From: Microbulbifer litoralis
GTDB lineage: Bacteria; Pseudomonadota; Gammaproteobacteria; Pseudomonadales; Cellvibrionaceae
Direction: 5' to 3'
Assembly (NCBI RefSeq): GCF_023634065.1
Contig: NZ_JALKCV010000009.1
Coordinates: forward strand, 124,001 to 188,000
DNA: 64,000 bases
In this document: one piece after another, positions 33,500 through 43,694 of the stretch
How the letters are laid out: every line of letters begins with the position of its first letter
Numbering within the stretch: the stretch's first letter is position 1
Notes under the pieces: model-generated
Databases searched by the model: none
Told to the model about the DNA's origin: nothing
What the model saw: the letters and a program-made list of their open reading frames with translations, nothing else
Position numbers and translations under genes: made by a program

Positions 33500-35422
33500 A
33501 TGAAGGCAGGAAATTCGATTGTATTCTTTACGGCAATGTTGATGTCATTCTCGTGTCTTGTCGGGGCGGCACAAGCTCAGGATCCAGGCCCACTGAACAG
33601 CCCTGTTCGCAGCCAGGATCCATCAGTTTTTAACAACGAGAAGGTTCTGAGCCATTTGGTACCGCATATCTGGCAGGGCAAGAATCTGGCTTACACCAAA
33701 CCGTCACCCAAGATTCACAAAGCCCAAACAGAGTTTGCCAGGATGATGCCGCAGACGATCCAGGAGGTCGTCAAGGGAAGAATCTATCACGCTTATGGTT
33801 TCCAGGCCGCATCGACACTGATCGTTATCGGTGATGATGGTCTTATCATCATCGACCCGGGATCCGATGACGACAGTGCCAGGGTAACGCGTGACGCATT
33901 CTTTGAAGCAGTGCCAGAAGCCGCCAATCTGCCGGTTGTCGCCATCATCTATACTCACCGCCACATCGACCATGCTTTCGGCTCCGCCGGCTGGGGCGTC
34001 ACCCCGAAAGCAGTGGATTCTGGAGATGTGAAGATCATCGCCTCGGAAAATTTTGTCGATAATCTGGTAAACGATGTAGGAGTCGTCGGCAACATTCTGA
34101 CCCAGCGCACCGCCTACGCAGCGGGTTATTTACCGCAGGGCCCGGAGGGACTGGTTCACGCCGCTCTCGGACCCACATTCGGCGCAGGGCCTATCTCGTT
34201 CTTTTTGCCCACCGTGGAGGTCAAGGAGAGCGAAAGAATGAAGGTTGTCATTGCGGGAGTAGAATTCGAAATCTTTCATGCCTACGGGGATGCAGGCACG
34301 GATGAGATTGATATCTACCTGCCTGAATACCGTCACATTCATGGTTCCGAGACCATCCAGGGCGAAACCTTTCCCAATCTTTATTCGCTCCGAGGAACGT
34401 CTTACCGCGATGTCCAGTTATGGATGGAAGGTGTCGATAAGCTTCTCGTATATGCAGAGAAGTCCGATACTTACTCGGGCTCCCATATGCGTGCCTGGAA
34501 AGGAAATGATTTTATCATCGAGCGCATTAGAAACTATCGCGATGCAATACAGTATGTGCACGACCAGACGATTTACCTGATGAATCTGGGCTACGCCCGC
34601 GATGAGCTGGCGGAGATGGTCGTGTTGCCGGAGCCCTTCGCCAGTGACCCGTGGCTGCAGGAATATTACGGCACAGTCGCGCATTCCGTGCGAAATATCT
34701 ACGACGGCTATCTCGGTTGGTGGGAAGGTGATGCGACCCAGCTCGCGAGGCCGGGCCCGAAAGCCACCTCGGAGCAATATGTGCGGGTGATGGGCGGTCG
34801 CGATACGGTTCTCGATGAGGGGCGTAAAGCCATTGATAACCGCAACTATGGCTGGGCGGCGGAGGTTCTCACCCACCTCATCAATGTAAACCCCGGAGAT
34901 ATGGATGCACGGAAGCTCAAGGCTGCAGCACTGCGGAACTGGGGCTATCTGCAGACCAATATTTACTGGCGCAACTACGCCCTCTCAGGTGCCGATGAGC
35001 TGGATGGCAGCCTCAACCGATCCATGCCGTGGAATTTCGCTGACCCCGCAATTGTAGCGGTATTGCCGACGACTTCCTTCCTGAAGACTATGAGCGTGCG
35101 CCTGAATGAGGATCACGCCAAGAGTGTGGCGATGAAGGTCCAGTTCGAGGTTTCCGATACGAATGAGAAGGCCGGATTTGAAGTGCGCAACCGGATCGCT
35201 GCCTATATCGAGGGTGAGTTGGACAAGCCGGATGTAACCCTGACCGGTACCAAAGAGGCGATACTGAAGACCATTGTTACCGGAAAGATCGGCGACGACG
35301 TAGAAGTAACCGGGGATCAGCCTGCGGCGGAAAAATTTCTTGGTCTCTTTGATGTAATCACGCCGAACGATGTCAATCTGGTGTTGCCCCCCGGCACGCC
35401 ATTAAAACCCAGCGCGAACTGA
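33500..35422 (+). CDS. Exported MBL-fold alkylsulfatase (type III, SdsA1-like)
   Basis: A 640-residue protein with signal peptide ending GAAQAQ (residue 27). The metallo-beta-lactamase domain carries YTHRHIDHAFG (His153, His155, Asp157, His158), where the family normally has THSHxDHxxG; the four metal residues are kept but Ser is replaced by Arg. Further family regions are HGSETIQGETFPN, SGSHMRAWKGND, the dimerisation domain (YYGTVAHSVRNIYDGYLGWW) and a C-terminal SCP2-like domain (from about 520). SdsA1-type enzymes cleave primary alkyl sulfates such as dodecyl sulfate to alcohol and sulfate. The gene starts 240 bases after the arylsulfatase and is followed by a convergent AraC regulator. 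The mid-section is less like SdsA1 than the second copy in the island, so substrate preference may differ. Confidence 0.9.
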   Translation: MKAGNSIVFFTAMLMSFSCLVGAAQAQDPGPLNSPVRSQDPSVFNNEKVLSHLVPHIWQGKNLAYTKPSPKIHKAQTEFARMMPQTIQEVVKGRIYHAYGFQAASTLIVIGDDGLIIIDPGSDDDSARVTRDAFFEAVPEAANLPVVAIIYTHRHIDHAFGSAGWGVTPKAVDSGDVKIIASENFVDNLVNDVGVVGNILTQRTAYAAGYLPQGPEGLVHAALGPTFGAGPISFFLPTVEVKESERMKVVIAGVEFEIFHAYGDAGTDEIDIYLPEYRHIHGSETIQGETFPNLYSLRGTSYRDVQLWMEGVDKLLVYAEKSDTYSGSHMRAWKGNDFIIERIRNYRDAIQYVHDQTIYLMNLGYARDELAEMVVLPEPFASDPWLQEYYGTVAHSVRNIYDGYLGWWEGDATQLARPGPKATSEQYVRVMGGRDTVLDEGRKAIDNRNYGWAAEVLTHLINVNPGDMDARKLKAAALRNWGYLQTNIYWRNYALSGADELDGSLNRSMPWNFADPAIVAVLPTTSFLKTMSVRLNEDHAKSVAMKVQFEVSDTNEKAGFEVRNRIAAYIEGELDKPDVTLTGTKEAILKTIVTGKIGDDVEVTGDQPAAEKFLGLFDVITPNDVNLVLPPGTPLKPSAN

Positions 35423-35627
35423 GAAAGATGACAGGGCCCTGCATGCTTGGAAGCAAAGTTCGTGTAGGGTATATCCTTATATGGCCCTCCGGACTCAAAG
35501 ATAATCCAGTCATTAATACATGCCTTATACATACCAACCGAATCTTTTGGGCAGGGCTCTCTATCATGATGATTCTGGAGAAAACAGCTACTGAAGTTAT
35601 CCCGGCCGATAGTCAGTGAAGCGCCAA

Positions 35628-36635
35628 TCAGCCAGCCTTGCGCCACGCCGTGGGTGAACGCCCGACTTTGCGTTTAAACGCGCGGGAGAAGGCGGCGAGC
35701 TCGGAGTAGCCCAGAATATCCGCAATTTCCACCAGCGAAAGCGTAGTATTGCGGATATACTTCATGCCGATCTCAATCCGGATCTTGTCCGCAGCTTCCC
35801 TGAAATTCGTATCCATTTCCTCGCGCAGGCGGCGGTGTAGGGTGCGGGGTGAAATACCCAGTGCGGCTGCTACATGTTCAAGAGAGAAGTTGCCCTGCTC
35901 GATCGCCTCGGTAGTCTTGCGCTGAAAGGTTTCGGCAAAGCTCTCGGAGAATAACCGCTCGCTGGATTCGAGATCCGATTTCAGACGCCGGTACTCCGCC
36001 TCGTCTTTGGTTTGGCTCGGCCATTCCAGCACCTTACGGGGAAAGCAGAGACCGGAGAATTCCTGGCCGAACAGCAGTGGACAGCGAAAAAACTGCTTGT
36101 AAGGTCGAAGATCCTCTGGCTGGGCGTGGTCGAATTGAACCCGGCTGGGCAGCCACCTTGGCCCCAGCAGTTCACGCAATATCTGAAAGCCGATACCAAC
36201 GGAGAGCAGATGCTTCTGTTTCAGGTCCAGACCACCTTCCAGGTCCACCACGATGCGCCAGGTGGCTATTTCCCCTTCCACATCACACACGGCCCGGGCA
36301 CCGCTGTTATGGAGTCTCAGGTGGTCGCCGATATCGCGAATGGCCTGGCCGACGGTGGGGGCATCGTGGGCAACGTTGCCGAGCAGCCCCATGGTGGCGA
36401 GATGTTGTCTGCGTGCCACCAACAACCCGAAATAAGGCTTGCCGGTAGTTTCGGCCAGTGCATTTAGGGTATTGATCAACTTGACGTAGGGGAGACGGGC
36501 ATCGGGGTCTCTCAATGCGGAAGGATCCAGGCCATTACTGAGGAAGATCGGCTCGGGATCGATATCGAACTCAAGGGCGGCTTCGCGAATGCCGTCAAAG
36601 GCGGCAAGCCTGACTGAATGATCGGTCACGGCCAT
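35628..36635 (-). CDS. AraC-family regulator (OruR/ArgR-like, arabinose-binding type N-domain)
   Basis: A 335-residue regulator. The N-terminal about 200 residues match the Arabinose_bd (PF12625) type found in OruR-like proteins (GLLVARRQHLATMGLLGNVAHDAPTVGQAI). The C-terminal double HTH is canonical: FSLEHVAAALGISPRTLHRRLREE and TTLSLVEIADILGYSELAAFSRAFKRKVGRSPTAWR. It is divergent from the TonB-dependent receptor gene (155 bases between starts) and sits between the two gene groups of the island, so it is the best candidate for the inducer-responsive activator of sulfate-ester catabolism. That role is inferred from position only. Confidence 0.92.
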   Translation of the reverse strand: MAVTDHSVRLAAFDGIREAALEFDIDPEPIFLSNGLDPSALRDPDARLPYVKLINTLNALAETTGKPYFGLLVARRQHLATMGLLGNVAHDAPTVGQAIRDIGDHLRLHNSGARAVCDVEGEIATWRIVVDLEGGLDLKQKHLLSVGIGFQILRELLGPRWLPSRVQFDHAQPEDLRPYKQFFRCPLLFGQEFSGLCFPRKVLEWPSQTKDEAEYRRLKSDLESSERLFSESFAETFQRKTTEAIEQGNFSLEHVAAALGISPRTLHRRLREEMDTNFREAADKIRIEIGMKYIRNTTLSLVEIADILGYSELAAFSRAFKRKVGRSPTAWRKAG

Positions 36636-36790
36636 CTCTATTTTTGCTTAGGGATCGTGAAAGTGCTCCATGTGGCGAGATATGTCAAGTGGCGGCTTCA
36701 GGGTTTATTTAGCCTCACTGTGTAAAAGCCGCCTATATATGGACCAGGTGGCTGCATAAAAAAAATAACTGAATGAAGAGGAAAGCGTCG

Positions 36791-39147
36791 ATGAATAGCA
36801 AAATAAAACCCTTGGCTCTAGCTATCGGTCTGGCTCCGGTTGCTGCCTCAGCAGCAACCATTGAAGAAGTCACGGTCACTGCACAGAAACGTGCGGAAAG
36901 CGTGCAGGATGTGCCGATCTCCATCTCCGCCTATTCCGGCGATTTTATGGAGGAGTCCGGAGTCGACACCCTGTCCGACCTGGCCCCATTCACCCCCAAT
37001 TTCACCATCTCCAGTAGCTCTCAGGAATCCAATGTCCGCATTTCCATACGCGGTGTGGGCTCTGCGGGTAACTCCGCCATCGAGCCCAGTGTCGGCGTGT
37101 TTATTGATGGTATCTATTACCCCCGTCCGGGCGCGGTGATTGGTAACCTGATGGACATCCAGACCGTAGAGGTATTGCGCGGTCCCCAGGGCACGCTGTT
37201 TGGCCGCAATACGCCGGTGGGCGCGCTCAATATCACCACCCGTGATGCTACCGATGAGTTTGAGGCGGATATCACTGCCGGGGCCGGAAATTACGGCGCA
37301 TGGAATGTTGGCGGTACCGCCAGTGGCAGCCTCACCGATGGTGTCCGCTTCCGCCTGAGTGGAAAGACCACCAGCCGTGACAGCTACATCACCAATGATT
37401 ACGTTGGCAACGAAGATGTTGGTGTCAGAAACGGTGACCCGGAGGGCCGCGAGGATACCAATCTGCGCGGCAAGCTCTCCTTTGATGTGGGTACCTCTAT
37501 GACGCTGGATGTGATTGCCGATTACGCCGCCGTCGATAGTGGCGGGGCCACGGTAGAGCTCCAGACCGACTCTGCCACGCCCTTGTTCAACGGCACCTCA
37601 CAAGCCTTGTTCGGTGACACCCCGGTTACCGAAGACTCGTTCGACCATCGCATCAATCAGCCCCATGAAGACAGCCTGCGCGATCGTCAGTCCGGCCTGG
37701 CGGTAAAAGCGGACTACGAAATGGCTTCCCTTCCGGGCACACGCTGCGCTCCATCACCTCCGTACGCACCTGGGAAGCGGAAGTGTATGAAGATGCCCTG
37801 CGTCTGCCCGCAAAACTCTTGCCGCGTCTGACCGATTACTCCACCGACACCATGTCCCAGGAGCTGCAGTTGCTTTCTCCTCAGGGACAGAAACTGGAGT
37901 ATGTGGCAGGCCTGTTCTGGTACGACGAGGAATACGATATCCGCCAGGGATTTGATGCCGGCGACGCCTTCTGTTCCCCGGTGATTTCCGGCATGGCCTT
38001 TCAGCAAGCCATGGCTGCTACCGGTGGCAATGCGGAGGTTTCGCAGCAGATTGCGATGGGGGCCGCCGCAGACTGTCTGAGCCAGCCGCAGGACTATGTT
38101 GCCGACAGCTACTTTGACCAGAGCCTTGCGAGCATCGCCGCTTTTGGTCAGGCGACCTATCACCTCAACGATGCCTGGAAAGTAACCCTGGGTGGGCGCT
38201 GGACGAAAGATGAAAAGCGTGGAATTTTTGAACAGATTCTGAATAACAGCTACGCCTCTGCGATCCGCACCGAGGAACAGGTGCTGGATATGCGTCGGGA
38301 TGATTCGAAGCCGACCTGGTTCGCAAATACCAGTTATGCGCCCACCGACAACATGATGGTGTTTGCCACCTTCTCCTCCGGTTATAAGTCCGGTGGATTC
38401 AACTCGGAAGGTGCCGGTTTTGATATGGGGCGTGAGCTGCGCATCTTCGGCCCGGAAGAGTCCAGCAATATTGAAGTGGGCATGAAGAGCAATTGGCTGG
38501 ACAACAGCCTGATGGCCAACGTCACCGTCTACCGAACCGAGATTGAAGGCTTCCAGGACCGGTCATTCGATGGTCTTTCCTATATCGTCAAGAACGCTGG
38601 CGAAGTGCGCCAGCAGGGTATCGAAGCCGACTTTATCTACCAGCCGCTGGACGAGCTGCAACTGACCGCCGGTTTCAGCTATCTGGATTCCGAGTTCCTC
38701 TCCTTCAAATCCGCTTCGCCATTGCCCGGTGCCACCGAGTTTCAGGACCTGACCGGGTCCCGCAAGCATTTCGCGCCCGAGTGGCAGGGTTCACTGGTCG
38801 CCCATTGGGAGTCGTCTCTGACGGACAGCCTCAATTGGTACCTGCGCGGTGAAAGCCAGTATATGGGTGAACAGAATATCGGTGCCAACACCAACGGCAA
38901 TCCGCAGTCCATTCAAGAGGCCTACACCCTGGTGAACCTGCGCGCAGGCGTACGTGATGTAGCGGATCAATGGCAGGTCGCGCTCTTTGGCAAAAACCTT
39001 AGCGACGAGGGCTATTGCCTGACCATGTTCGACCAGCCAATCGGCTCGCTGGTTGGCGGTGTCAATGCAGAGCAAAACACCAGTGTACAGCGTTGTATTC
39101 CGGGGGCACCCAAAACCGCCGGCGTGGAGGTTCAATACCGTTTCTAA
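36791..39147 (+). pseudogene. TonB-dependent receptor, interrupted by a one-base frameshift
   Basis: Two frames together encode a full-length receptor of about 785 residues. The first part starts at the ATG 36791 (GAGGAAA upstream, MNSKIKPLALAIGLAPVAAS signal) and contains the plug domain: IEEVTVTAQKRAESVQDVPISIS, then IEVLRGPQGTLFGRNT-like sequence. Near 37735-37737 (a GGG run) the frame breaks. Adding one G restores LPGHTLRSITSVRTWEAEVYEDAL, and the rest of the barrel then runs to 39147 with the expected aromatic end (EVQYRF). The one-frame product would otherwise end near 37831. It is either a recent pseudogene, a phase-variable gene, or a sequence error. The plug resembles receptors for aromatic or hydrophobic catabolic substrates rather than siderophores. 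It would import the island's substrate across the outer membrane and precedes three DUF1254 genes. Confidence 0.85.
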
Positions 39148-39229
39148 GACAACAGAATCTTGCATCCTGGAATACCGGAGCTTTGCGCCGGTTTCTGTAT
39201 GTGGGTAACCAGATGATGGAGAATATACC

Positions 39230-40312
39230 GTGAAGAATAATAAGCGAAACACCTTAAAACCATCAGGCCTATTGGCCTCAGTTTTTCTCGGAGCCGTTTT
39301 GACAGCCTCAGGTAGCGCGCTCGCCGCCGATTCCAGTTTGAAGAAAGTCACACTGGATAATTACATCGTTGCCGAAACAGACGGGTATTTCAGCCGTTTT
39401 CTGGCCGAGAATCCGGTGAACAGTATCAGGCACATGCGCGATCCATCCGGGCCCGATAACCAGTTTGTGATAACCGAAAGCCGAGACTTCCTCTACAGTC
39501 ACTCCGTGGTCGATGTTTCGGTTGGTGCTACGGTTGAAAACCCCGCTTGGGACTATTTCTCCGTCATTGAGGTCATTGATGAAAACCACTATGTGGCGGA
39601 TGTGCTTTACCCGGGGGAGAAAAAGTACTTTACGGCGGACCAGCTATCCGCCGGCGAGCATATGTTTCTCAATATCCGCACTGGGATTCCATCGTTGGAC
39701 GCGGAGGGTTTGGAGAAAGCACACCAGCACCAGAACGCCATCCGTGTGCACGCAGAGTCCGCCACACCATATCCGGAAAAGAAATTTGATGCCCAGTCGT
39801 TGCTAGACGTACGCAGGCAACTGCTACCTCAGGCCCGTGGCGTGAAAGAAACATGGCGCGCCGTTGGCGGCAAAGATGTCGTGGATCCCAAGCTGCATCG
39901 GATTGCCACAGCCGCAGGGTGGGGTGGACTGCCGGTGGAAGCGGCTGCGTATATTGCCAGCATCCAGCCGGATGCCGAATCCCGCAGTGGCACCTGCTCT
40001 AGAATGACACTGCCGCAGCCACCGGTTCGCGCGCAGGATGGCGGGTTCTTTTCCGTATCTACTTATGATAGTGGCAGCTGGATTGTGGAAAAAAACTTTG
40101 CCGTCAATGATCGCGAGGCCGAGGCCAATGCAGATGGTAGCATCACCTTTCACTACAATTGTCCGGACCAACCGAACAATCTGGATGTGCAGCCCGGTTG
40201 GCGGCAGATAATACGCTTTTATCTGCCGGAGTCACCACAGCAGATTATTGACTATATACAGGCCGTGGAGCAGAAGGTCGCGGTTACACCGGTAGCACAG
40301 GATAAAGGCTGA
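39230..40312 (+). CDS. Exported DUF1254/DUF1214 protein, short form (copy 2)
   Basis: A 360-residue protein with signal peptide (LLASVFLGAVLTASGSALAA). After it come the family segments VTLDNYIVAETDGYFSRFL, RDFLYSHSVVDVSVGATVE (corresponding to NRDTLYS in the next copies) and a C-terminal DUF1214-like part ending WRQIIRFYLPE. It is the most divergent of the three tandem copies: the usual PVDGFWSxxxYN motif is replaced by GGFFSVSTYDSGSW. It follows the receptor by 82 bases and precedes the next copy by 9 bases. Biochemical function unknown. Confidence 0.85.
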   Translation: MKNNKRNTLKPSGLLASVFLGAVLTASGSALAADSSLKKVTLDNYIVAETDGYFSRFLAENPVNSIRHMRDPSGPDNQFVITESRDFLYSHSVVDVSVGATVENPAWDYFSVIEVIDENHYVADVLYPGEKKYFTADQLSAGEHMFLNIRTGIPSLDAEGLEKAHQHQNAIRVHAESATPYPEKKFDAQSLLDVRRQLLPQARGVKETWRAVGGKDVVDPKLHRIATAAGWGGLPVEAAAYIASIQPDAESRSGTCSRMTLPQPPVRAQDGGFFSVSTYDSGSWIVEKNFAVNDREAEANADGSITFHYNCPDQPNNLDVQPGWRQIIRFYLPESPQQIIDYIQAVEQKVAVTPVAQDKG

Positions 40313-40321
40313 TCAGGAATA

Positions 40322-41425
40322 ATGGATATGCATTTCAATTCTTTTGGCGCAGCTGAGGGTCAAGCGGGCTTCGCAGCTACAATGAAGCAGGGCATTCGTA
40401 CAGTGGGAATGTTTGGCCTGATATTGATTCAGTTGGTTCTGCTCGGTACCAGTGCCCAGGCACAAGATGAGCGGCAGGATACACCGGTGCTGGTAACCGT
40501 GGATAATTTCGTACGCGCTGAATCAGATCGCTATTTCCGACAACGGGAGTCTATCGGTGGCTTCGGCCGTTTCGCCCACAACCGCGATCCGGTAGACATC
40601 GACCATCAGCCGGTGGTGCGGGCCAACCGCGATACATTGTATTCCTACGCGGTTTTCGACCTGAACCACCCGGTGACCATCACACTGCCGGAACAGGACG
40701 ACCGCTACCAGTCGATCCGGATCATCAATCAGGATCATTACGTCGTGGATGATTCCGCAAAGCCCGGCGTCTACAAGCTCACCAAAGACAAAGTCGGCAC
40801 CCGCTACGTGCACGTCAATGTCCGAACGCTCGTCAACCCTCTGGATCCCGAGGATGTGAAGGCTGCGCGTGCGCTTCAGGACCAGGTGAAACTGGAGCAG
40901 GCGGATCCCGGCTCGCTCGATCTGCCCAACTGGGACGAAAAAAGCCGGGCTGCGGTGCGTAAGGCCATTCTCGGACTTGCGCCGCACGTGCCCGACAGCC
41001 GTCGCATGTTTGGCACCAAGGATCAGGTGGACCCGGTACGGCATCTTATTGGTACTGCAGGCGCCTGGGGGTTCGGATCGGAAGAGTCCGCCATCGCAAT
41101 GAACGTTTTCCCGGAGAAAAATGATGGCAATACTCCGTACACGCTCACGGTGAAGGACGTACCGGTGGATGGCTTCTGGTCCATCTCCGTCTACAACAGC
41201 GACGGGTATTTTGAGAAAAACCCCAATGGTGGCTACTCCCTAAACAACCTTACCGCCAAGAAAGGTGCCGATGGCTCCTACACCATCCACTTCGGCGGTG
41301 ACCCCTCGCAGCCAAACTGGTTGAATATCAGCAAAGGCTGGAACTATGTAGTGCGTATGTACCTCCCGCATCAGGAGGTGATCGATGGCACCTGGACATT
41401 CCCGGAAGCGGAGCCGGTAAAATGA
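40322..41425 (+). CDS. Exported DUF1254/DUF1214 protein, short form (copy 3)
   Basis: A 367-residue protein. The ATG at 40322 follows AGGAATA; an in-frame ATG at 40382 would give a shorter signal peptide (IRTVGMFGLILIQLVLLGTSAQA). Family segments are VTVDNFVRAESDRYFRQRE, VVRANRDTLYSYAVFDLN, DRYQSIRIINQDHYV, PVDGFWSISVYNSDGYFEKN and WNYVVRMYLP. All are intact, so this is the reference copy of the tandem set. Its stop overlaps the start of the next copy (ATGA), so both are translated together. Function unknown; cell location periplasm or outside. Confidence 0.88.
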   Translation: MDMHFNSFGAAEGQAGFAATMKQGIRTVGMFGLILIQLVLLGTSAQAQDERQDTPVLVTVDNFVRAESDRYFRQRESIGGFGRFAHNRDPVDIDHQPVVRANRDTLYSYAVFDLNHPVTITLPEQDDRYQSIRIINQDHYVVDDSAKPGVYKLTKDKVGTRYVHVNVRTLVNPLDPEDVKAARALQDQVKLEQADPGSLDLPNWDEKSRAAVRKAILGLAPHVPDSRRMFGTKDQVDPVRHLIGTAGAWGFGSEESAIAMNVFPEKNDGNTPYTLTVKDVPVDGFWSISVYNSDGYFEKNPNGGYSLNNLTAKKGADGSYTIHFGGDPSQPNWLNISKGWNYVVRMYLPHQEVIDGTWTFPEAEPVK

Positions 41426-42440
41426 AGGCGACTATTTTGACATCCATCATTGCTCTTGGATTATCGGCGGCGGCCGGCGCTGAACCCCAGAAGGTCGATG
41501 CATTCAACTTTGTCCGTGCTGAGACAGACCGCTACTTCGATATGATTGTGAAGCGAAACGGCGGCCTGGGTATTCTGAGTCACGAGCGCAAACCGCTGCC
41601 ACCCGATGCGCGGGTGATTGTGCGGATCAACCGCGACACGCTGTATTCCTCATCGATCCACGATCTGGCTGCCGGCCCGGTAAAGGTATCCATGCCCGAG
41701 AATCCGGATGGACGCTACCAGACGCTGCAGGTGATTTCTCAGGATCATTTTACGCCCTTCCTGATCCACGAGGGCACCCTGGAACTGACGCAGGAAAATG
41801 TGGGGACCCGCTATGTACTCGTATCCGCTCGAACCTTTTTGATCCGGCAGACGAGGCCGACATCAAGGCGGCACATGCGCTGCAGGATGGCATCGAGGTA
41901 GAGCAGGCGGAAACCGGCAGCTTCGACATTCCACAATGGGATAAGGAGAGACTGGACAAAGCGCGGGACGCCTTCTCCAGTCTCCAGTCACTGGGCGGCA
42001 CGGACGATAAGGTGCGCATGGGCAAGGCGGATGAAGTGGACCCACTTGCACACATGATGGCAACCGCCACCGGTTGGGGATTACAACCCAGAAGCGAGGC
42101 GATGTACTTCCGAGGGTACCCAGACCGTAACGACGGTAAAGCGGTGCACAGCATGACGTTGCGCGACGTACCCGTCGATGCCTTCTGGTCGGTAACGGTT
42201 TATAACCGCGAAGGTTACTTTGATAAAAACCCGCTCGACGCCTATTCAATCAATAGTGTGACCGCGGAAAAAGACACCGAGGGCGCGGTAACCATTCAGT
42301 TCGGCGACTGTGATGGCAAGATTCCCAATTGCCTGCCGATCATGGACGGCTGGAACTATTCGTTGCGACTTTATCGCCCACATGACGTGGTACGCAATGG
42401 ACAATGGAAGCCACCGGTTCCCCAGCCGGTAACACGCTGA
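41422..42440 (+). pseudogene. DUF1254/DUF1214 protein (copy 4), interrupted by a one-base frameshift
   Basis: The start ATG at 41422 overlaps the stop of copy 3. The frame runs through a signal peptide (ILTSIIALGLSAAAGA), FNFVRAETDRYFDM and VIVRINRDTLYSSSIHDL, then breaks at a run of five T (41836-41840). One extra T would give RTFFDPADEADIKAAHALQDG and lead without further break through VPVDAFWSVTVYNREGYFDKN to the stop at 42440. The product would be about 339 residues, matching copy 3. Everything after the break is well conserved, so the lesion is recent, or a sequencing error, or slippage-based switching. Confidence 0.85.
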
Positions 42441-42462
42441 GAATGGTTCGGACCTGAAAATG

Positions 42463-42487
42463 AAAACCGGTGCTGAGCGCCGGTTTT
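42463..42487. terminator. Bidirectional terminator between converging operons
   Basis: An 11-pair stem AAAACCGGTGC/GCGCCGGTTTT (one G-T wobble) with a TGA loop, followed by T on the plus strand, and with AAAA giving a T-run on the minus strand. It sits between the stops at 42440 (plus) and 42542 (minus) and should end both the receptor-DUF1254 transcript and the long minus-strand operon. Confidence 0.85.
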
Positions 42488-42541
42488 TTGCTGGGAGCGA
42501 CCAGGTCGTGAACACACAGCCGATCACGTCCAGAGTTCCAT

Positions 42542-43585
42542 TTACGATGAAGCGGCAGAATAGGGCTCTACTTCTGGCAGGGTGTACTGGCCTTTCAGCA
42601 CACGCTCTCCGGGGCGGTATACCCGCATCAGAAAGTTCCAGCCCTCGGTTATATCCAGCCGGTTCTTTACCGGGCCACAGGCGTTCTCACTGCCAAAGTA
42701 GGCGGTGAAGGTATCATCCTCATGCATTTCCGTATTGGCACGATTGAGAATCACATTGTCCGACTGCATATAGCCGTCTTTGCCGTACACGGTGATTGAC
42801 CAGAAGGCGTGGTTTTCTGGAATGGTGTAGTCGGCGGTGTAACAGCCATCGGCTGGCAGGTCCGCGCGATAGTTGATGTAGACCGCATCCCGGTTTGGTA
42901 ATAAGCCCCAGGCACCCGCTGCGGCAAGGTGTCTGGTCTCTTCATTGGGTTCTCCCGGTGCTCCCTGCCATTCATCCGGATACATGCCGAGGCTCGAGAA
43001 AGTGGATTCATATTGCAGTCGCAGATTGTCCAGGGACGCTTGATCCCAGTTTTTGGCCGGGAAGGGCGCTGCGCTGCTGGTTTTAATGGAAAACTGATCC
43101 TGTAGCCTGTGCAGCATCCGGATCTCGTTATTGTCACTGGCATCCTTGAGTTCTACGCGAGCCGCGACCATTACATAGCGGGTAGTATCCGGAATCTTGT
43201 AGGTACCGGGTTCATACTCTACCAGCGTGGCATAGTGGTTACTGTCGATCACGGCCACAGACGCGTAGCGCCCATCGGGCATTGCGGGGAGTGTTACGCT
43301 GGCTCCCCCTTTCGTGTCTACCACCGCACCAGCGTACAGTGTGTCGCGATTCATGCGAATGACGGTTTGCCGATCCAGGGGTACCGGGCGGCGAAATACC
43401 ATAAATTGATTGGTGCCACCGGCACCGGCAATGATGCGCTGGAAATAGCGCTCGGTTTCCGCCTGGATAAAGGTATCTTCCGTCACCTGTTGCGCTGTAG
43501 ACGCGAACGCACTGCAGCTTGATGCCAGTAGGGTGCTCAACACCAGTTTATTCAAAGGCGATTCTTGAGGGGCTGTTCTTTTCAT
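42542..43585 (-). CDS. Exported DUF1254/DUF1214 protein, short form (copy 5)
   Basis: A 347-residue protein with signal peptide (LNKLVLSTLLASSCSAFAS). It contains FIQAETERYFQRIIAGAGG, VIRMNRDTLYAGAVVDTKG, GRYASVAVIDSNHYATLVEYE, AFWSITVYGKDGYMQSDN and WNFLMRVYRPGE, the same ordered motifs as the plus-strand copies, but sequence identity looks modest. It is the last gene of the minus-strand operon that includes alkylsulfatase, acyl-CoA ligase, aldehyde dehydrogenase and alcohol oxidase, 109 bases after the alkylsulfatase. That linkage ties the DUF1254 family to this pathway. Function unknown. Confidence 0.88.
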   Translation of the reverse strand: MKRTAPQESPLNKLVLSTLLASSCSAFASTAQQVTEDTFIQAETERYFQRIIAGAGGTNQFMVFRRPVPLDRQTVIRMNRDTLYAGAVVDTKGGASVTLPAMPDGRYASVAVIDSNHYATLVEYEPGTYKIPDTTRYVMVAARVELKDASDNNEIRMLHRLQDQFSIKTSSAAPFPAKNWDQASLDNLRLQYESTFSSLGMYPDEWQGAPGEPNEETRHLAAAGAWGLLPNRDAVYINYRADLPADGCYTADYTIPENHAFWSITVYGKDGYMQSDNVILNRANTEMHEDDTFTAYFGSENACGPVKNRLDITEGWNFLMRVYRPGERVLKGQYTLPEVEPYSAASS

Positions 43586-43694
43586 GGGGGATCCAATCAG
43601 TCTGTTTTATTATTCTCCATCGATACAGCCTGGATGGAATTTACAGCGGTACGGCTCGGCCGGCGCTTTAGCACCGGCGGAGATTGTATTTAAC

